From Nostoc sp. FACHB-892 (GTDB taxonomy: Bacteria > Cyanobacteriota > Cyanobacteriia > Cyanobacteriales > Nostocaceae), in contig NZ_JACJTR010000029.1 of assembly GCF_014698795.1 (NCBI RefSeq), forward strand, positions 1-64,000: a DNA stretch of 64,000 bases, given 5' to 3'. A model generated the notes under the pieces. That model worked only from the letters and a program-made list of their open reading frames with translations, ran no database searches and was not told the origin of the DNA. The position numbers were made by a program, and so were the translations under genes. Shown here in pieces: positions 46,141 to 53,836 of the stretch (positions are counted from its first letter, which is position 1; every line of letters begins with the position of its first letter).

Positions 46141-47019
46141 GTGAGAAAAATTAAACTACTGGGTTTGGTATTAATTAGTTTGGCAATGGTGTTGTGGTTT
46201 AATTTGCGTTCCTCAACACCGTCAATACCAACTATTACATCTTCACCACCAAAAACTATCCGCTACTTCAAGCGCACTTTGCCCCAAAGCATCGCTCACA
46301 CTCTCTTAATTCCAGCTAATAGCAGATTTTTGGTAACTCCTGCACTATCACAAAAGGTAGCCACAGTAGAGGAATTTGCCGAGAAGCATCGAGCCTTAGC
46401 TATTTTGAACGCAGGCTTTTTTGACCCAGCCAACCAAAAATCTACATCCTATGTCATCCTCCAAGGGAAGTTGGTAGCTAACCCCAAGGAAAACGAGAGA
46501 CTGGTGAACAATCCCAACTTAAAATCTTACCTGAGTCAAATTTTCAATCGCACAGAATTTCGCCGTTACTCATGTGGAAAGACAGTTCGCTATGATATTG
46601 CCCTGCACAATGCGTCACAGCCAGCAGGTTGTCGGTTAGTCGATGCTATAGGTGCAGGCCCAAGCCTGTTACCAGAACTGACTTTAGAAAAAGAAGGCTT
46701 TGTAGATAATGCCAATAAACGAGATGCACTTGGCAGCAACCAACCTAACGCCAGAACTGCCGTAGGTATTACTCGTGATGGCAACGTTGTTTTAGTTATG
46801 GTGGCTCAAAAACCCTCGGCACCCGGTAACTCTGGAGTATCCTTGCCAGCACTAGCCGATTTTATGAAAACTCTTGGTGCTGATAAAGCGATGAATCTCG
46901 ATGGAGGAAGTTCGTCTTCACTTTATTACAATGGCAAAACCTTTTACGGGAAGGTTGATTTGGAAGGAAATCCTATCAAGCGTCCCGTAAAATCAGTTTT
47001 GCTGGTTCAGGAAAACTAG
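46141..47019 (+). CDS. Phosphodiester glycosidase family protein (NAGPA/DUF2233)
   Basis: 292 residues from GTG at 46141 (no nearby ATG). A signal-anchor (LLGLVLISLAMVLWFNL, about residues 6-22) precedes the exported domain: ALAILNAGFFDPANQKS, ARTAVGITRDGNVVLVM, DKAMNLDGGSSSSLYYNGK and the final PVKSVLLVQ, all characteristic of the phosphodiester glycosidase fold with catalytic residues in NAGFF and the NLDGGSSS motif. It probably cleaves a sugar-phosphodiester bond of cell-wall or envelope polysaccharide outside the inner membrane. Two Cys residues (RRYSCGKTV, QPAGCRLV) may form a disulfide. Confidence 0.88.
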   Translation: MRKIKLLGLVLISLAMVLWFNLRSSTPSIPTITSSPPKTIRYFKRTLPQSIAHTLLIPANSRFLVTPALSQKVATVEEFAEKHRALAILNAGFFDPANQKSTSYVILQGKLVANPKENERLVNNPNLKSYLSQIFNRTEFRRYSCGKTVRYDIALHNASQPAGCRLVDAIGAGPSLLPELTLEKEGFVDNANKRDALGSNQPNARTAVGITRDGNVVLVMVAQKPSAPGNSGVSLPALADFMKTLGADKAMNLDGGSSSSLYYNGKTFYGKVDLEGNPIKRPVKSVLLVQEN

Positions 47020-47116
47020 TATTGAACGCTATCTGAGGGGGCAAGTTTTTACTACCCTCTTATACCAATTCACGACAATATTGATACATATAGATTTCTC
47101 GTAGGGCCTTGTCTTT

Positions 47117-47283
47117 GCCCATTGGTGTCAACTTAAGAAGATAAGACCCAAATTTGTTGGGTGTAAGCGTCAATGTCTCGATGACGCTTACGCCTTGCTT
47201 TAACTAATCCAAACAGCTTTTGACGTTCCACAAGATAAGGAACAGCCTCATGTGCATCACCACGGAGAATGACACCAATGGGC
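47117..47283. repeat. 167-bp segment bounded by 14-bp perfect inverted repeats with an internal coding remnant
   Basis: GCCCATTGGTGTCA (47117-47130) and TGACACCAATGGGC (47270-47283) are perfect inverted repeats. Between them the minus strand has an open frame that starts inside the right repeat, contains GVILRGDAHEAVPYLVERQK and LVKARRKRHRDIDAYTQQ, and stops at TAA (47135-47133). Not recognised. It has no Met and looks like a fragment of a larger protein captured between the repeats. Confidence 0.45.
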
Positions 47284-47356
47284 ACTGCCGTGTCTTTACA
47301 GGTGTACTTTTCTTAGCGTCTTGGCTTCTGTTAATTGAGAGATATGTTTGAGCCAA

Positions 47357-47467
47357 CTAGTACCGCAAGGCGGAAGTGAAAAATAAAAAGTTAAAATTCA
47401 AAAGTTTTATGGAATAAAATTTTTATGGCTTTTCAATAATCTGTTTATTTCCGTCATGCTGTACTAG
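47357..47467. repeat. CTAGTAC-type MITE-like element, copy B
   Basis: 111 bp from CTAGTACCGCAAGGCGGAAG to ATTTCCGTCATGCTGTACTAG (ends only). Same terminal inverted repeats as copy A at 42763-42852; interior longer and AT-rich. No transposase in the window, so non-autonomous. Confidence 0.65.
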
Positions 47468-47766
47468 ATATACTAGTCTTGTTATTCGCCACAAGTTTTT
47501 AAATCCTAGAAATAAATAAGTTAACAGCATCAGCGATCGCAAAACTTGAATCTTTAAAATTCGATAAAGCTTCACAAATAATATTTTGTCATTCAACAGA
47601 CTACAAAAATCAAGCTTCACTATTTTTTGTAGCGTAATTACATTAAATTGTAATGTTCAATAGAGGAAAATTTTTTCTGTTTGAGCCGAAAATTACTGCT
47701 AAAACTACCTCTAAAGTATTGACCATAAGGATTATTGACAATTTTGCTCAAATCTAATTGGACAAT

Positions 47767-47845
47767 ATCGAAAGAATGGACAATCCAAATCGAAAGAATG
47801 GACAATCTAATCTATATTTTATTCATTTGAAATATAGATTAGATT
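47767..47845. promoter_or_regulatory. Direct repeats 22 bp apart next to a 16-bp inverted repeat, upstream of the Gly-rich gene
   Basis: Two 19-bp direct repeats ATCGAAAGAATGGACAATC lie at 47767-47785 and 47789-47807, start-to-start 22 bp (about two DNA turns). The second overlaps the start of a perfect 16-bp inverted repeat: AATCTAATCTATATTT (47804-47819) and AAATATAGATTAGATT (47830-47845), loop 10 nt. The block is 146-224 bp upstream of the start at 47991. It looks like a two-part regulator site; a T-run is missing so it is not a terminator. Confidence 0.5.
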
Positions 47846-47990
47846 TTGTATAGTTTTGCTAAAGGTAGTAATTGCTGTTTTTATTAGTATTTCTTTATTG
47901 AAGATGAAAGTCAAAAAATGCTTTCATTCACGCCTTTGATCTTCCTTTTGATAGAGGAATTTCAGTTCAAGTAATAGGAGCTTAATTCTA

Positions 47991-49736
47991 ATGGCAACTT
48001 CTGACAATAGCAATCAAACTGCTGGGTCACAAGGTACTAGCAACATATCTGGTAACGGAAATTTTTCTTTCAGTGATGGCAAATGGCAGTCCACCGATGG
48101 CAGCAGTTTAGATAGTAGCAGTGGCTTCGGTGGCGGTGGCTCCGGTAGAAGTGGCTCCGGTAGCGGTGGCTTCGGTGGCGGTGGCTCCGGTAGCGGTGGC
48201 TCCGGTAGCGGTGGCTTCGGTGGCGGTGGCTCCGGTAGAAGTGGCTCCGGTGGCGCTGGCTTCGGTGGCGGTGGCTCCGGTGGCGCTGGCTCCGGTAGCG
48301 GTAGCTTCGGTGGCGGTGGCTTCGGTGGCGGTGGCTCCGGTAGAAGTGGCTCCGGTAGCGGTGGCTTCGGTGGCGGTGGCTTCGGTGGCGGTGGCTCCGG
48401 TAGCGGTGGCTTCGGCGGCGGTGGCTCCGGTAGCGGTGGCTTCGGTGGCGGTGGCTCCGGTGGCGCTGCTAGTGGTAGCGGTGGCTCCGGTGGCGCTGGT
48501 AGCGGTGGCTTCGGTGGCGCTGGTAGCGGTGGCTTCGCTTCCTTCATTGGTGGTGGTAACTCATCCACAACCAGCGAAGATGGAAAGTACGCCTACAATT
48601 ACGAGCGACCACTCGACGAGCGGGCTTTAACTGATACTAATAATCCGTTCAATCAACTGGTCGGAGTCCTTGGCGGTGATCCCAGCGCATTAGGTGGTGG
48701 TAGCAACCCTTTTGCTGGTGGTAACGCATCCGGTGATAGCGCATCTGGTGGTGGTAACCCATCCCGTGGTAACGCATCTGGTGGTGGTAACGCATCCGGT
48801 GATAGCGCATTTGGTGGTGGTAACAACCCCTTCGGTGGTGGTAACGCATCCCGTGGTAACGCATCTGGTGGTGGTAACCCATCCCGTGGTAACGCATCCG
48901 GTGATAGCGCATTTGGTGGTGGTAACAACCCCTTGGGTGGTAGTAACGCATCTGGTGGTGGTAGCAACCCCTTGGGTGGTGGTAATAACCCCTTTGCTGG
49001 TGGTAACGCATCTGTTGGTGGTACCTCTAGTAGTAACAATGCTGCTGCTAGTGGCAACCTCCCTGGTAACTTACCATTTGGCAGCACTCCCCCCTCCAAC
49101 GAGAGTGGTAGCAACCTACCTGAAACTGGCAACGGTTTACCTGTACCTTATAAGAGCGACAACTGGATATCTGATATTCAAAACTTAGATGGTGCCAATG
49201 CTACTGGTAACAGTGGTCAAGGTAACGGTAACTGGGGTTTTGGTAGTAACAACACAACCGACGGTAATGGTAACTGGAATTTTGGTGGTAGCAACACAAC
49301 CAATGGTAACGGTAACTGGAACTACGGTGATGGCGGCAAAACCGAAGGTAATGGTAACTGGGGCTTTGGTAACGAGAATACAACCAACGGTAACGGTAAC
49401 TGGAACTTAGGTAATAACAACGACATCCTTGGTAATGCTAATACACTCCCTGGTAGTAACAACGACGTCCTTGGTACTAGCAACACTGGCAATGTAAATA
49501 ACAGCAATCTCCTTGGAAACCGGATTGAAGCCAGTGGTGATAACAAAACACTCGTTGGTAATGAAGGCTGGAATTTCTCTGTTGGTAGCGAACTGATATC
49601 GCTAGGTAGCACTAAGCCTAGCCAAGATATAGGAACTGATGTCAAGAGTTTACTCAGCAGTTCTGACCTTGTAACATCCGCCATGTCAAATCCAGGCTAC
49701 AACAACCCAAATTATGATTTCTCTACCATATCCTAA
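47991..49736 (+). CDS. Low-complexity Gly/Ser/Asn-rich repeat protein with C-terminal GN repeats
   Basis: 581 residues, not recognised. Four parts: a polar N-terminus with GNGNFSFSDGKWQ (residues 21-33); a Gly/Ser/Phe repeat (about 45-180) made of GGFGGGGSGSG-type units; an NPFGGGNASGDSA-type repeat (about 215-345); and nine consecutive 14-residue units (411-536) starting GN, such as GNGNWNFGGSNTTN, decaying gradually to GNEGWNFSVGSELI. No signal peptide, no membrane helix. The GGTGGC/TCCGGT DNA repeats keep all six frames open, so apparent Pro-rich minus-strand proteins here are shadows. ATG at 47991 follows AGGAGCTTAATTCTA. A structural or secreted surface protein is plausible, but unproven. 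Confidence 0.75.
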   Translation: MATSDNSNQTAGSQGTSNISGNGNFSFSDGKWQSTDGSSLDSSSGFGGGGSGRSGSGSGGFGGGGSGSGGSGSGGFGGGGSGRSGSGGAGFGGGGSGGAGSGSGSFGGGGFGGGGSGRSGSGSGGFGGGGFGGGGSGSGGFGGGGSGSGGFGGGGSGGAASGSGGSGGAGSGGFGGAGSGGFASFIGGGNSSTTSEDGKYAYNYERPLDERALTDTNNPFNQLVGVLGGDPSALGGGSNPFAGGNASGDSASGGGNPSRGNASGGGNASGDSAFGGGNNPFGGGNASRGNASGGGNPSRGNASGDSAFGGGNNPLGGSNASGGGSNPLGGGNNPFAGGNASVGGTSSSNNAAASGNLPGNLPFGSTPPSNESGSNLPETGNGLPVPYKSDNWISDIQNLDGANATGNSGQGNGNWGFGSNNTTDGNGNWNFGGSNTTNGNGNWNYGDGGKTEGNGNWGFGNENTTNGNGNWNLGNNNDILGNANTLPGSNNDVLGTSNTGNVNNSNLLGNRIEASGDNKTLVGNEGWNFSVGSELISLGSTKPSQDIGTDVKSLLSSSDLVTSAMSNPGYNNPNYDFSTIS

Positions 49737-49985
49737 AACTTTGTAGCAGATAGGGGCCAGTTTTCGCATCGGTAAGCCTGTCTATTGTAGCAATGAGTCT
49801 TTTTGTCAACCTGAGTTGATTACATTTTGAATATAATACTTCTCGGTTAAGCTTTGCAGTTGAAATTGCTCTGATTGAGCGCTGTAAGAATCAACCTTCT
49901 AGCACTTCAAAAATTTCAATCTGTAACTAACCCAGAAGTATTACTTTTTGCAATGCAGTGACCCTTTTTGAGTCGCTAATTTTTT
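49737..49985. other. Spacer after the Gly-rich gene
   Basis: About 250 bp of AT-rich sequence with no gene, no clear terminator and no repeat seen, lying between the convergent ends of the Gly-rich gene and the truncated CheY. Confidence 0.5.
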
Positions 49986-50066
49986 TTAGTTAGCTATAGA
50001 ATTCAAAAAAATATTGATTAATTCCAACAAAGAAGGAGCATCTTCAAAAACTAAAACTGTAGCCAT
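49986..50066 (-). pseudogene. Truncated CheY-like response regulator (N-terminus only)
   Basis: Minus strand, ATG at 50066 with a good GAGG-type ribosome site 11-14 nt upstream. It codes MATVLVFEDAPSLLELINIF then LNSIAN and stops at TAA (49988-49986). The start matches the beta1-alpha1 part of a receiver (M-x-T-V-L-V-V-E-D). It lies 62 bp after the PATAN regulator on the same strand, where a CheY/PixH-like gene is expected in this operon type. The rest of the receiver and the CheW, MCP and CheA genes are absent. Confidence 0.55.
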
Positions 50067-50128
50067 GTTGATTTATCCTCACTAGCTCAATTCTGTTAGC
50101 TTTTATAGCGTGCTTACTTTAAGTCAAA

Positions 50129-51538
50129 TTAAGTCAAATGCATAAAGATTATTTTCAGTAGCTCGGCGCGAGTAAAAGGTTTAGTGAGATATCCAGATGC
50201 GCCCACTAATTTCGCCTTTACTTTGTCTACAATACCTTTACTGCCAGTGACAAAGATGATAGGAGTCTTTTGAAACATTGAATTATTTCGTATAATGCGA
50301 CACAACTCATAACCATCGATCCCTAGCATATTTAAATCCAGCAAAATTAAGTCCGGTTTGTGTCTTATAATTGACAAAACGGCTTTGACTGGGTCGTTGA
50401 TCGTCACTACAGAAAAATTTTCATTTTCTAAGAAACGGCTAATTTCTTTGAGAATTGTGGGGCTATCATCTACAGAAACAATTTTGTGGACTTTTTGTGC
50501 CGTTACAGTAGCAGCCGTTACTACTTGGGAAGCAGGATTTATGTTATTTGATATTGTTGGTTCCTGAAAGCTCTCTTTTGGAGGAGAAAGCTGTGGTAAT
50601 CGCTGAACAGGAGCTACATTCTCTTCAAAAATATCCGGGTAAGAGTTGACGGTAATATTTAGTTTTTCTTTTGTGTCGACTAATGGAACTAATTTTGTCA
50701 AAAACGATTGCTCTTCAAATATCTTTGGTAATTTATCAAATGGTGGATCAGCTTCATGCAAGATAATCGCCCCCTTAAGTATATAAGGGTATAAATTGCG
50801 AGCCAATTCGATTTCATCTTGATTCAAAATTGTAGCCAAATGACACAGGCTGAAACCCTTCATCCAGTTAGTTAAATCTGGCTGAAGTTTTGGTAAATCT
50901 TTTTCCTCAATTTTGCTGTTAATCAACAGATATGGACGTTGAAATGCAGAAGAGATTTGGGGAACAAAAGCTTGCCAGTTTTCTAATCTTACTTGGCAAC
51001 GTTGTAGAATCTTTTCGACATCTAGCCTACAAATCCTTGGCATTTTCTCAAGTGGTTCGGTTAATTCATAAGTACCTTGTTTGATTAACAAAAATGATTC
51101 AATCACCTCTTTAACTAATTCTTGAATCAGTACTGTTGCTTGTGTAGAATGTAGATATTGCTGACTAAGAAGCCAGGATATAGCTTGATACTCATGGGGA
51201 TAGTTTATCGAATTGTTGTCATCTTGAATTAAGTGGTTGTGTGAGTCAGGTTCAAACATCAAACGTAGTTGGACACGAACCTCACTTGTCAGCAGTGGAA
51301 TTTGGTGGCTGAGGCGACGCAAATGACGTTCTAGCCTATCAAATGGTTCCACTGAATGGGTAGCGTAAGTTATTCTTCCTTGTTCTAGGTAAATCGACCA
51401 AGAAACTGAGTTACTCAATGCTTGTAAACAAGTACTGTCGGAGCAATTTGATAACTGTCTTAACAAATTGAGAGGACGTAGTTTGGTGAATGCACCAGAA
51501 TTATTCATATTTTTTAAGTTTTTTTGCGGAATCAACAA
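50129..51538 (-). CDS. PATAN-domain response regulator (PatA/PixG type)
   Basis: 469 residues. N-terminal DUF4388-like/PATAN region (about 15-110: LRPLNLLRQLSNCSDSTCLQ, WSIYLEQGRITYATH), a long helical middle with LICRLDVEKILQRCQVRLENW, and a C-terminal receiver (about 350-469) with VSVDDSPTILKEISRFL, the phospho-Asp in PDLILLDLNMLGIDG and TKPFTRAELLK. PatA itself affects heterocyst placement and PixG phototaxis, so this family joins signal input to type IV pilus or cell-fate outputs. Start at 51538 is MLIPQKNLKNM; a second Met (MNNSGAF) is 11 residues on. A truncated CheY follows. Confidence 0.88.
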   Translation of the reverse strand: MLIPQKNLKNMNNSGAFTKLRPLNLLRQLSNCSDSTCLQALSNSVSWSIYLEQGRITYATHSVEPFDRLERHLRRLSHQIPLLTSEVRVQLRLMFEPDSHNHLIQDDNNSINYPHEYQAISWLLSQQYLHSTQATVLIQELVKEVIESFLLIKQGTYELTEPLEKMPRICRLDVEKILQRCQVRLENWQAFVPQISSAFQRPYLLINSKIEEKDLPKLQPDLTNWMKGFSLCHLATILNQDEIELARNLYPYILKGAIILHEADPPFDKLPKIFEEQSFLTKLVPLVDTKEKLNITVNSYPDIFEENVAPVQRLPQLSPPKESFQEPTISNNINPASQVVTAATVTAQKVHKIVSVDDSPTILKEISRFLENENFSVVTINDPVKAVLSIIRHKPDLILLDLNMLGIDGYELCRIIRNNSMFQKTPIIFVTGSKGIVDKVKAKLVGASGYLTKPFTRAELLKIIFMHLT

Positions 51539-52271
51539 CCGAACATTTGTAAATTGAAGATATGAGCTATGAAGTATTTTCTTCTTTGTAATATTTCTCT
51601 CCGTACAAATTATGCCTTTTAAAATATGTATATATATTAAAAGGATAAAAGGAATAGACTTAGAACTTAATTGTTACATTTAGCACCCTCCACTTATTTT
51701 ATTTCTTCCAAAAAAAATTAGGTGGGTATGAATAAACGTAAACACTTATCATAGCTAGACTATTAGTAGATGTCGCTTATTTCTGAATTTTACTCACTAC
51801 CGACAACCTTGGCTAAAGACCTTAAATAATGACGTTTATTCATGCCCACTTACTTAAAGAAGCAAATTTTATCCCAAGTTTCCGCAGTTACACTGGTATA
51901 CTTCTACAGCTAATGATCTTAATTATGGTTAATTACTTTTATGTAGAAGAACGATTTTTCTACATAAAATCTTTAAAATTTTATCTAGGAAAGTTTACGT
52001 ATTTATTGTACTGTAGGGTTAATGGATATAAATTTTTGGTAGATACATTACAACAGGGGATGCTGGGTCTTGATAAACTCTTTTTTGCTAAACTAAACTG
52101 TTCTCAAGTTCTTCTTAAATATATCGAGAACTTCATGAAAAAAATTTGTTTAATAAAAATTAGAGCATCTACCACTAGATACTATATTCTGTAAGTCGCC
52201 TCGGCGGCTGTAATTATATACTCTCAAGAAAGGGAAATAAAGCTTTGAACTTTAACATAACACATAAAGTT
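51539..52271. other. Spacer between PATAN gene and TerY-P triad
   Basis: 733 bp, AT-rich. A frame of 121 codons at 51829-52194 has no ribosome site and no resemblance to a known protein, so I leave it out. The 50 bp before the VWA gene contain AAGAAAGGGAAATAAAG, a likely ribosome site for a TTG start at 52245. Confidence 0.5.
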
Positions 52272-52946
52272 ATGGATGATACATTAAGACTTGATGAAGT
52301 AGTAGAATTTGCTGAGAACCCAGAACCGCGTTGTCCTTGTGTACTCTTGCTAGACACATCTGGTTCGATGCAAGGAGATCCGATTGAGGCTTTAAATCAG
52401 GGTTTACTAAGTTTAAAGGATGAATTAGTCAAAAATTCCTTAGCAGCAAGACGCGTGGAAGTGGCGATCGTAACTTTTGATAGCAATATCAATGTAGTAC
52501 AAGACTTTGTCACTGCCGATCAATTCAATCCGCCGATTTTGACAGCCCAGGGGTTGACTACAATGGGTGCAGGAATTCATAAAGCTTTAGACATAATTCA
52601 AGAGCGGAAATCTCAGTATCGTGCCAACGGGATTGCTTACTATCGTCCTTGGGTATTCATGATTACCGATGGAGAACCGCAAGGTGAGTTAGAAAATGTT
52701 GTAGAGCAAGCATCCCAACGCCTACAGGGAGACGAAGCTAATAAACGTGTAGCATTTTTTACAGTGGGTGTGGAGAATGCGAATATGACGCGTTTAAATC
52801 AAATAGCTGTGCGTACCCCTCTAAAGCTCAAAGGGTTAAATTTTATCGAGATGTTTGTCTGGCTGTCAACTAGTATGTCGGCCGTTTCTCATTCACAAGT
52901 AGACGAACAGGTAGCACTACCGCCGATTGGTTGGGGAACTGTTTAA
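52272..52946 (+). CDS. VWA-domain protein, TerY-like
   Basis: 224 residues from ATG at 52272; a TTG at 52245 with a better ribosome site would add nine. The von Willebrand A domain covers the whole length: MIDAS motif in VLLLDTSGSMQGDPI (Asp28-x-Ser30-x-Ser32), a Thr in LTTMGAGIHKAL, and the Asp in WVFMITDGEPQGE. The opening LRLDEVVEFAENPEPRCPC is typical of TerY proteins in the TerY-P triad. It binds a divalent metal and probably a partner protein. The next two genes, PP2C and kinase, complete the triad. Ends VDEQVALPPIGWGTV. Confidence 0.85.
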   Translation: MDDTLRLDEVVEFAENPEPRCPCVLLLDTSGSMQGDPIEALNQGLLSLKDELVKNSLAARRVEVAIVTFDSNINVVQDFVTADQFNPPILTAQGLTTMGAGIHKALDIIQERKSQYRANGIAYYRPWVFMITDGEPQGELENVVEQASQRLQGDEANKRVAFFTVGVENANMTRLNQIAVRTPLKLKGLNFIEMFVWLSTSMSAVSHSQVDEQVALPPIGWGTV

Positions 52947-52997
52947 TTAAAAATTGCAGCTTGATGTTTACACAGCTAGCTGCTAGAAAAAAAATTT

Positions 52998-53780
52998 ATG
53001 AACATATCAAAACAGATTGCTCAATGGCGGATTGTGGCTGCGTCTGTATGTGGTACGAGTCACTTAAAAAACAATCAGTTATGTCAGGATGCTCATCACT
53101 GGCAGATATTATCAGATAATGTTTTAGTGGCAGCCGCAGCAGATGGGGCGGGTTCTGCTAGCCTTGGGAAAGTGGGAGCGATGATTGCTGTGGAGACAGC
53201 AATAGAAAATCTTTCCATTAAAGGACTCACCCAGAAAATTTTCACTGATGATGCCTATGTGCGATCGCTCTTAAATGATGCCATACTAGCCGCCAAAAAA
53301 GCTGTGGAGGATGAAGCGGCTACTTGTGACAAACAGCCTCAAGATTTAGCAACTACCTTAATTGTGATGCTTGCCACACCAGAAGTTGTGGCTGTGGTAC
53401 AGATAGGTGATGGTTTAGCAGTGGCAAAAGATAGCATGGGCAACTTGTTGGCACTGACTATGCCTGACAGTGGCGAATACATCAATGAAACCACTTTTTT
53501 AACTTCTCCTACTGCCTTAGATACAGCGCAGATAAAAATCTGGCGTACAGACATAGTAAATGTTGGCATCATCACCGACGGACTACAAATGCTGGCTTTG
53601 AATATGGTTGTTGGCGAACCTCACAAACCCTTCTTTTTTCCGTTATTTGAATTTGTAGCTAATGCCAAGGATAAAACAGAAGCAAAGGAGCAGTTAGTAA
53701 CATTTTTACGCTCAGAACGGATTACACAACGCACTGATGATGATTTGACACTCATTATAGCTGCATTCAACAATTCATAA
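52998..53780 (+). CDS. PP2C family phosphatase of the TerY-P triad
   Basis: 260 residues. PP2C_2-type core with the metal-binding motifs: the region around residue 20-26 (GTSHLKNNQLCQDAHHW), VLVAAAADGAGSASLGKVGA, TTLIVMLATPEVVAVVQIGDG, VGIITDGLQML and TQRTDDDLTLII. No membrane segment. It would remove phosphate placed by the kinase encoded next. It starts 51 bp after the VWA gene and ends 56 bp before the kinase gene, all on the + strand and most likely co-transcribed. Confidence 0.86.
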   Translation: MNISKQIAQWRIVAASVCGTSHLKNNQLCQDAHHWQILSDNVLVAAAADGAGSASLGKVGAMIAVETAIENLSIKGLTQKIFTDDAYVRSLLNDAILAAKKAVEDEAATCDKQPQDLATTLIVMLATPEVVAVVQIGDGLAVAKDSMGNLLALTMPDSGEYINETTFLTSPTALDTAQIKIWRTDIVNVGIITDGLQMLALNMVVGEPHKPFFFPLFEFVANAKDKTEAKEQLVTFLRSERITQRTDDDLTLIIAAFNNS

Positions 53781-53836
53781 GCAATACATCTACAGGTTTC
53801 ACATCTTACATAACTCCCGTTAGCGGTAATTTCATT

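Larger units (their letters stand above)
47020..47990. other. Spacer with remnant element, MITE and upstream region of Gly-rich gene
   Basis: No intact gene. It contains a 167-bp element bounded by a 14-bp inverted repeat (47117-47283), the second CTAGTAC MITE (47357-47467), and the direct and inverted repeats (47767-47845) ahead of the Gly-rich gene. A 65-codon minus-strand frame at 47423-47620 overlaps the MITE and is not supported. Confidence 0.6.

Noticed and set aside
47423-47620. 65-codon minus-strand frame
   Set aside because: Begins in AT-rich spacer and ends within the MITE-like element; Leu-rich by composition only.
48014-49684. Pro-rich, Val/Ala-rich and His/Tyr-rich frames on both strands over the Gly-rich gene
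   Set aside because: Shadows of a low-complexity DNA repeat; only the 47991-49736 frame has a ribosome site, varied termini and full length.
51829-52194. 121-codon + strand frame upstream of the VWA gene
   Set aside because: No ribosome binding site, unusual composition (Phe/Leu/Lys/Tyr from AT-rich DNA), no family resemblance. It might still be a small gene, but the sequence gives no support.
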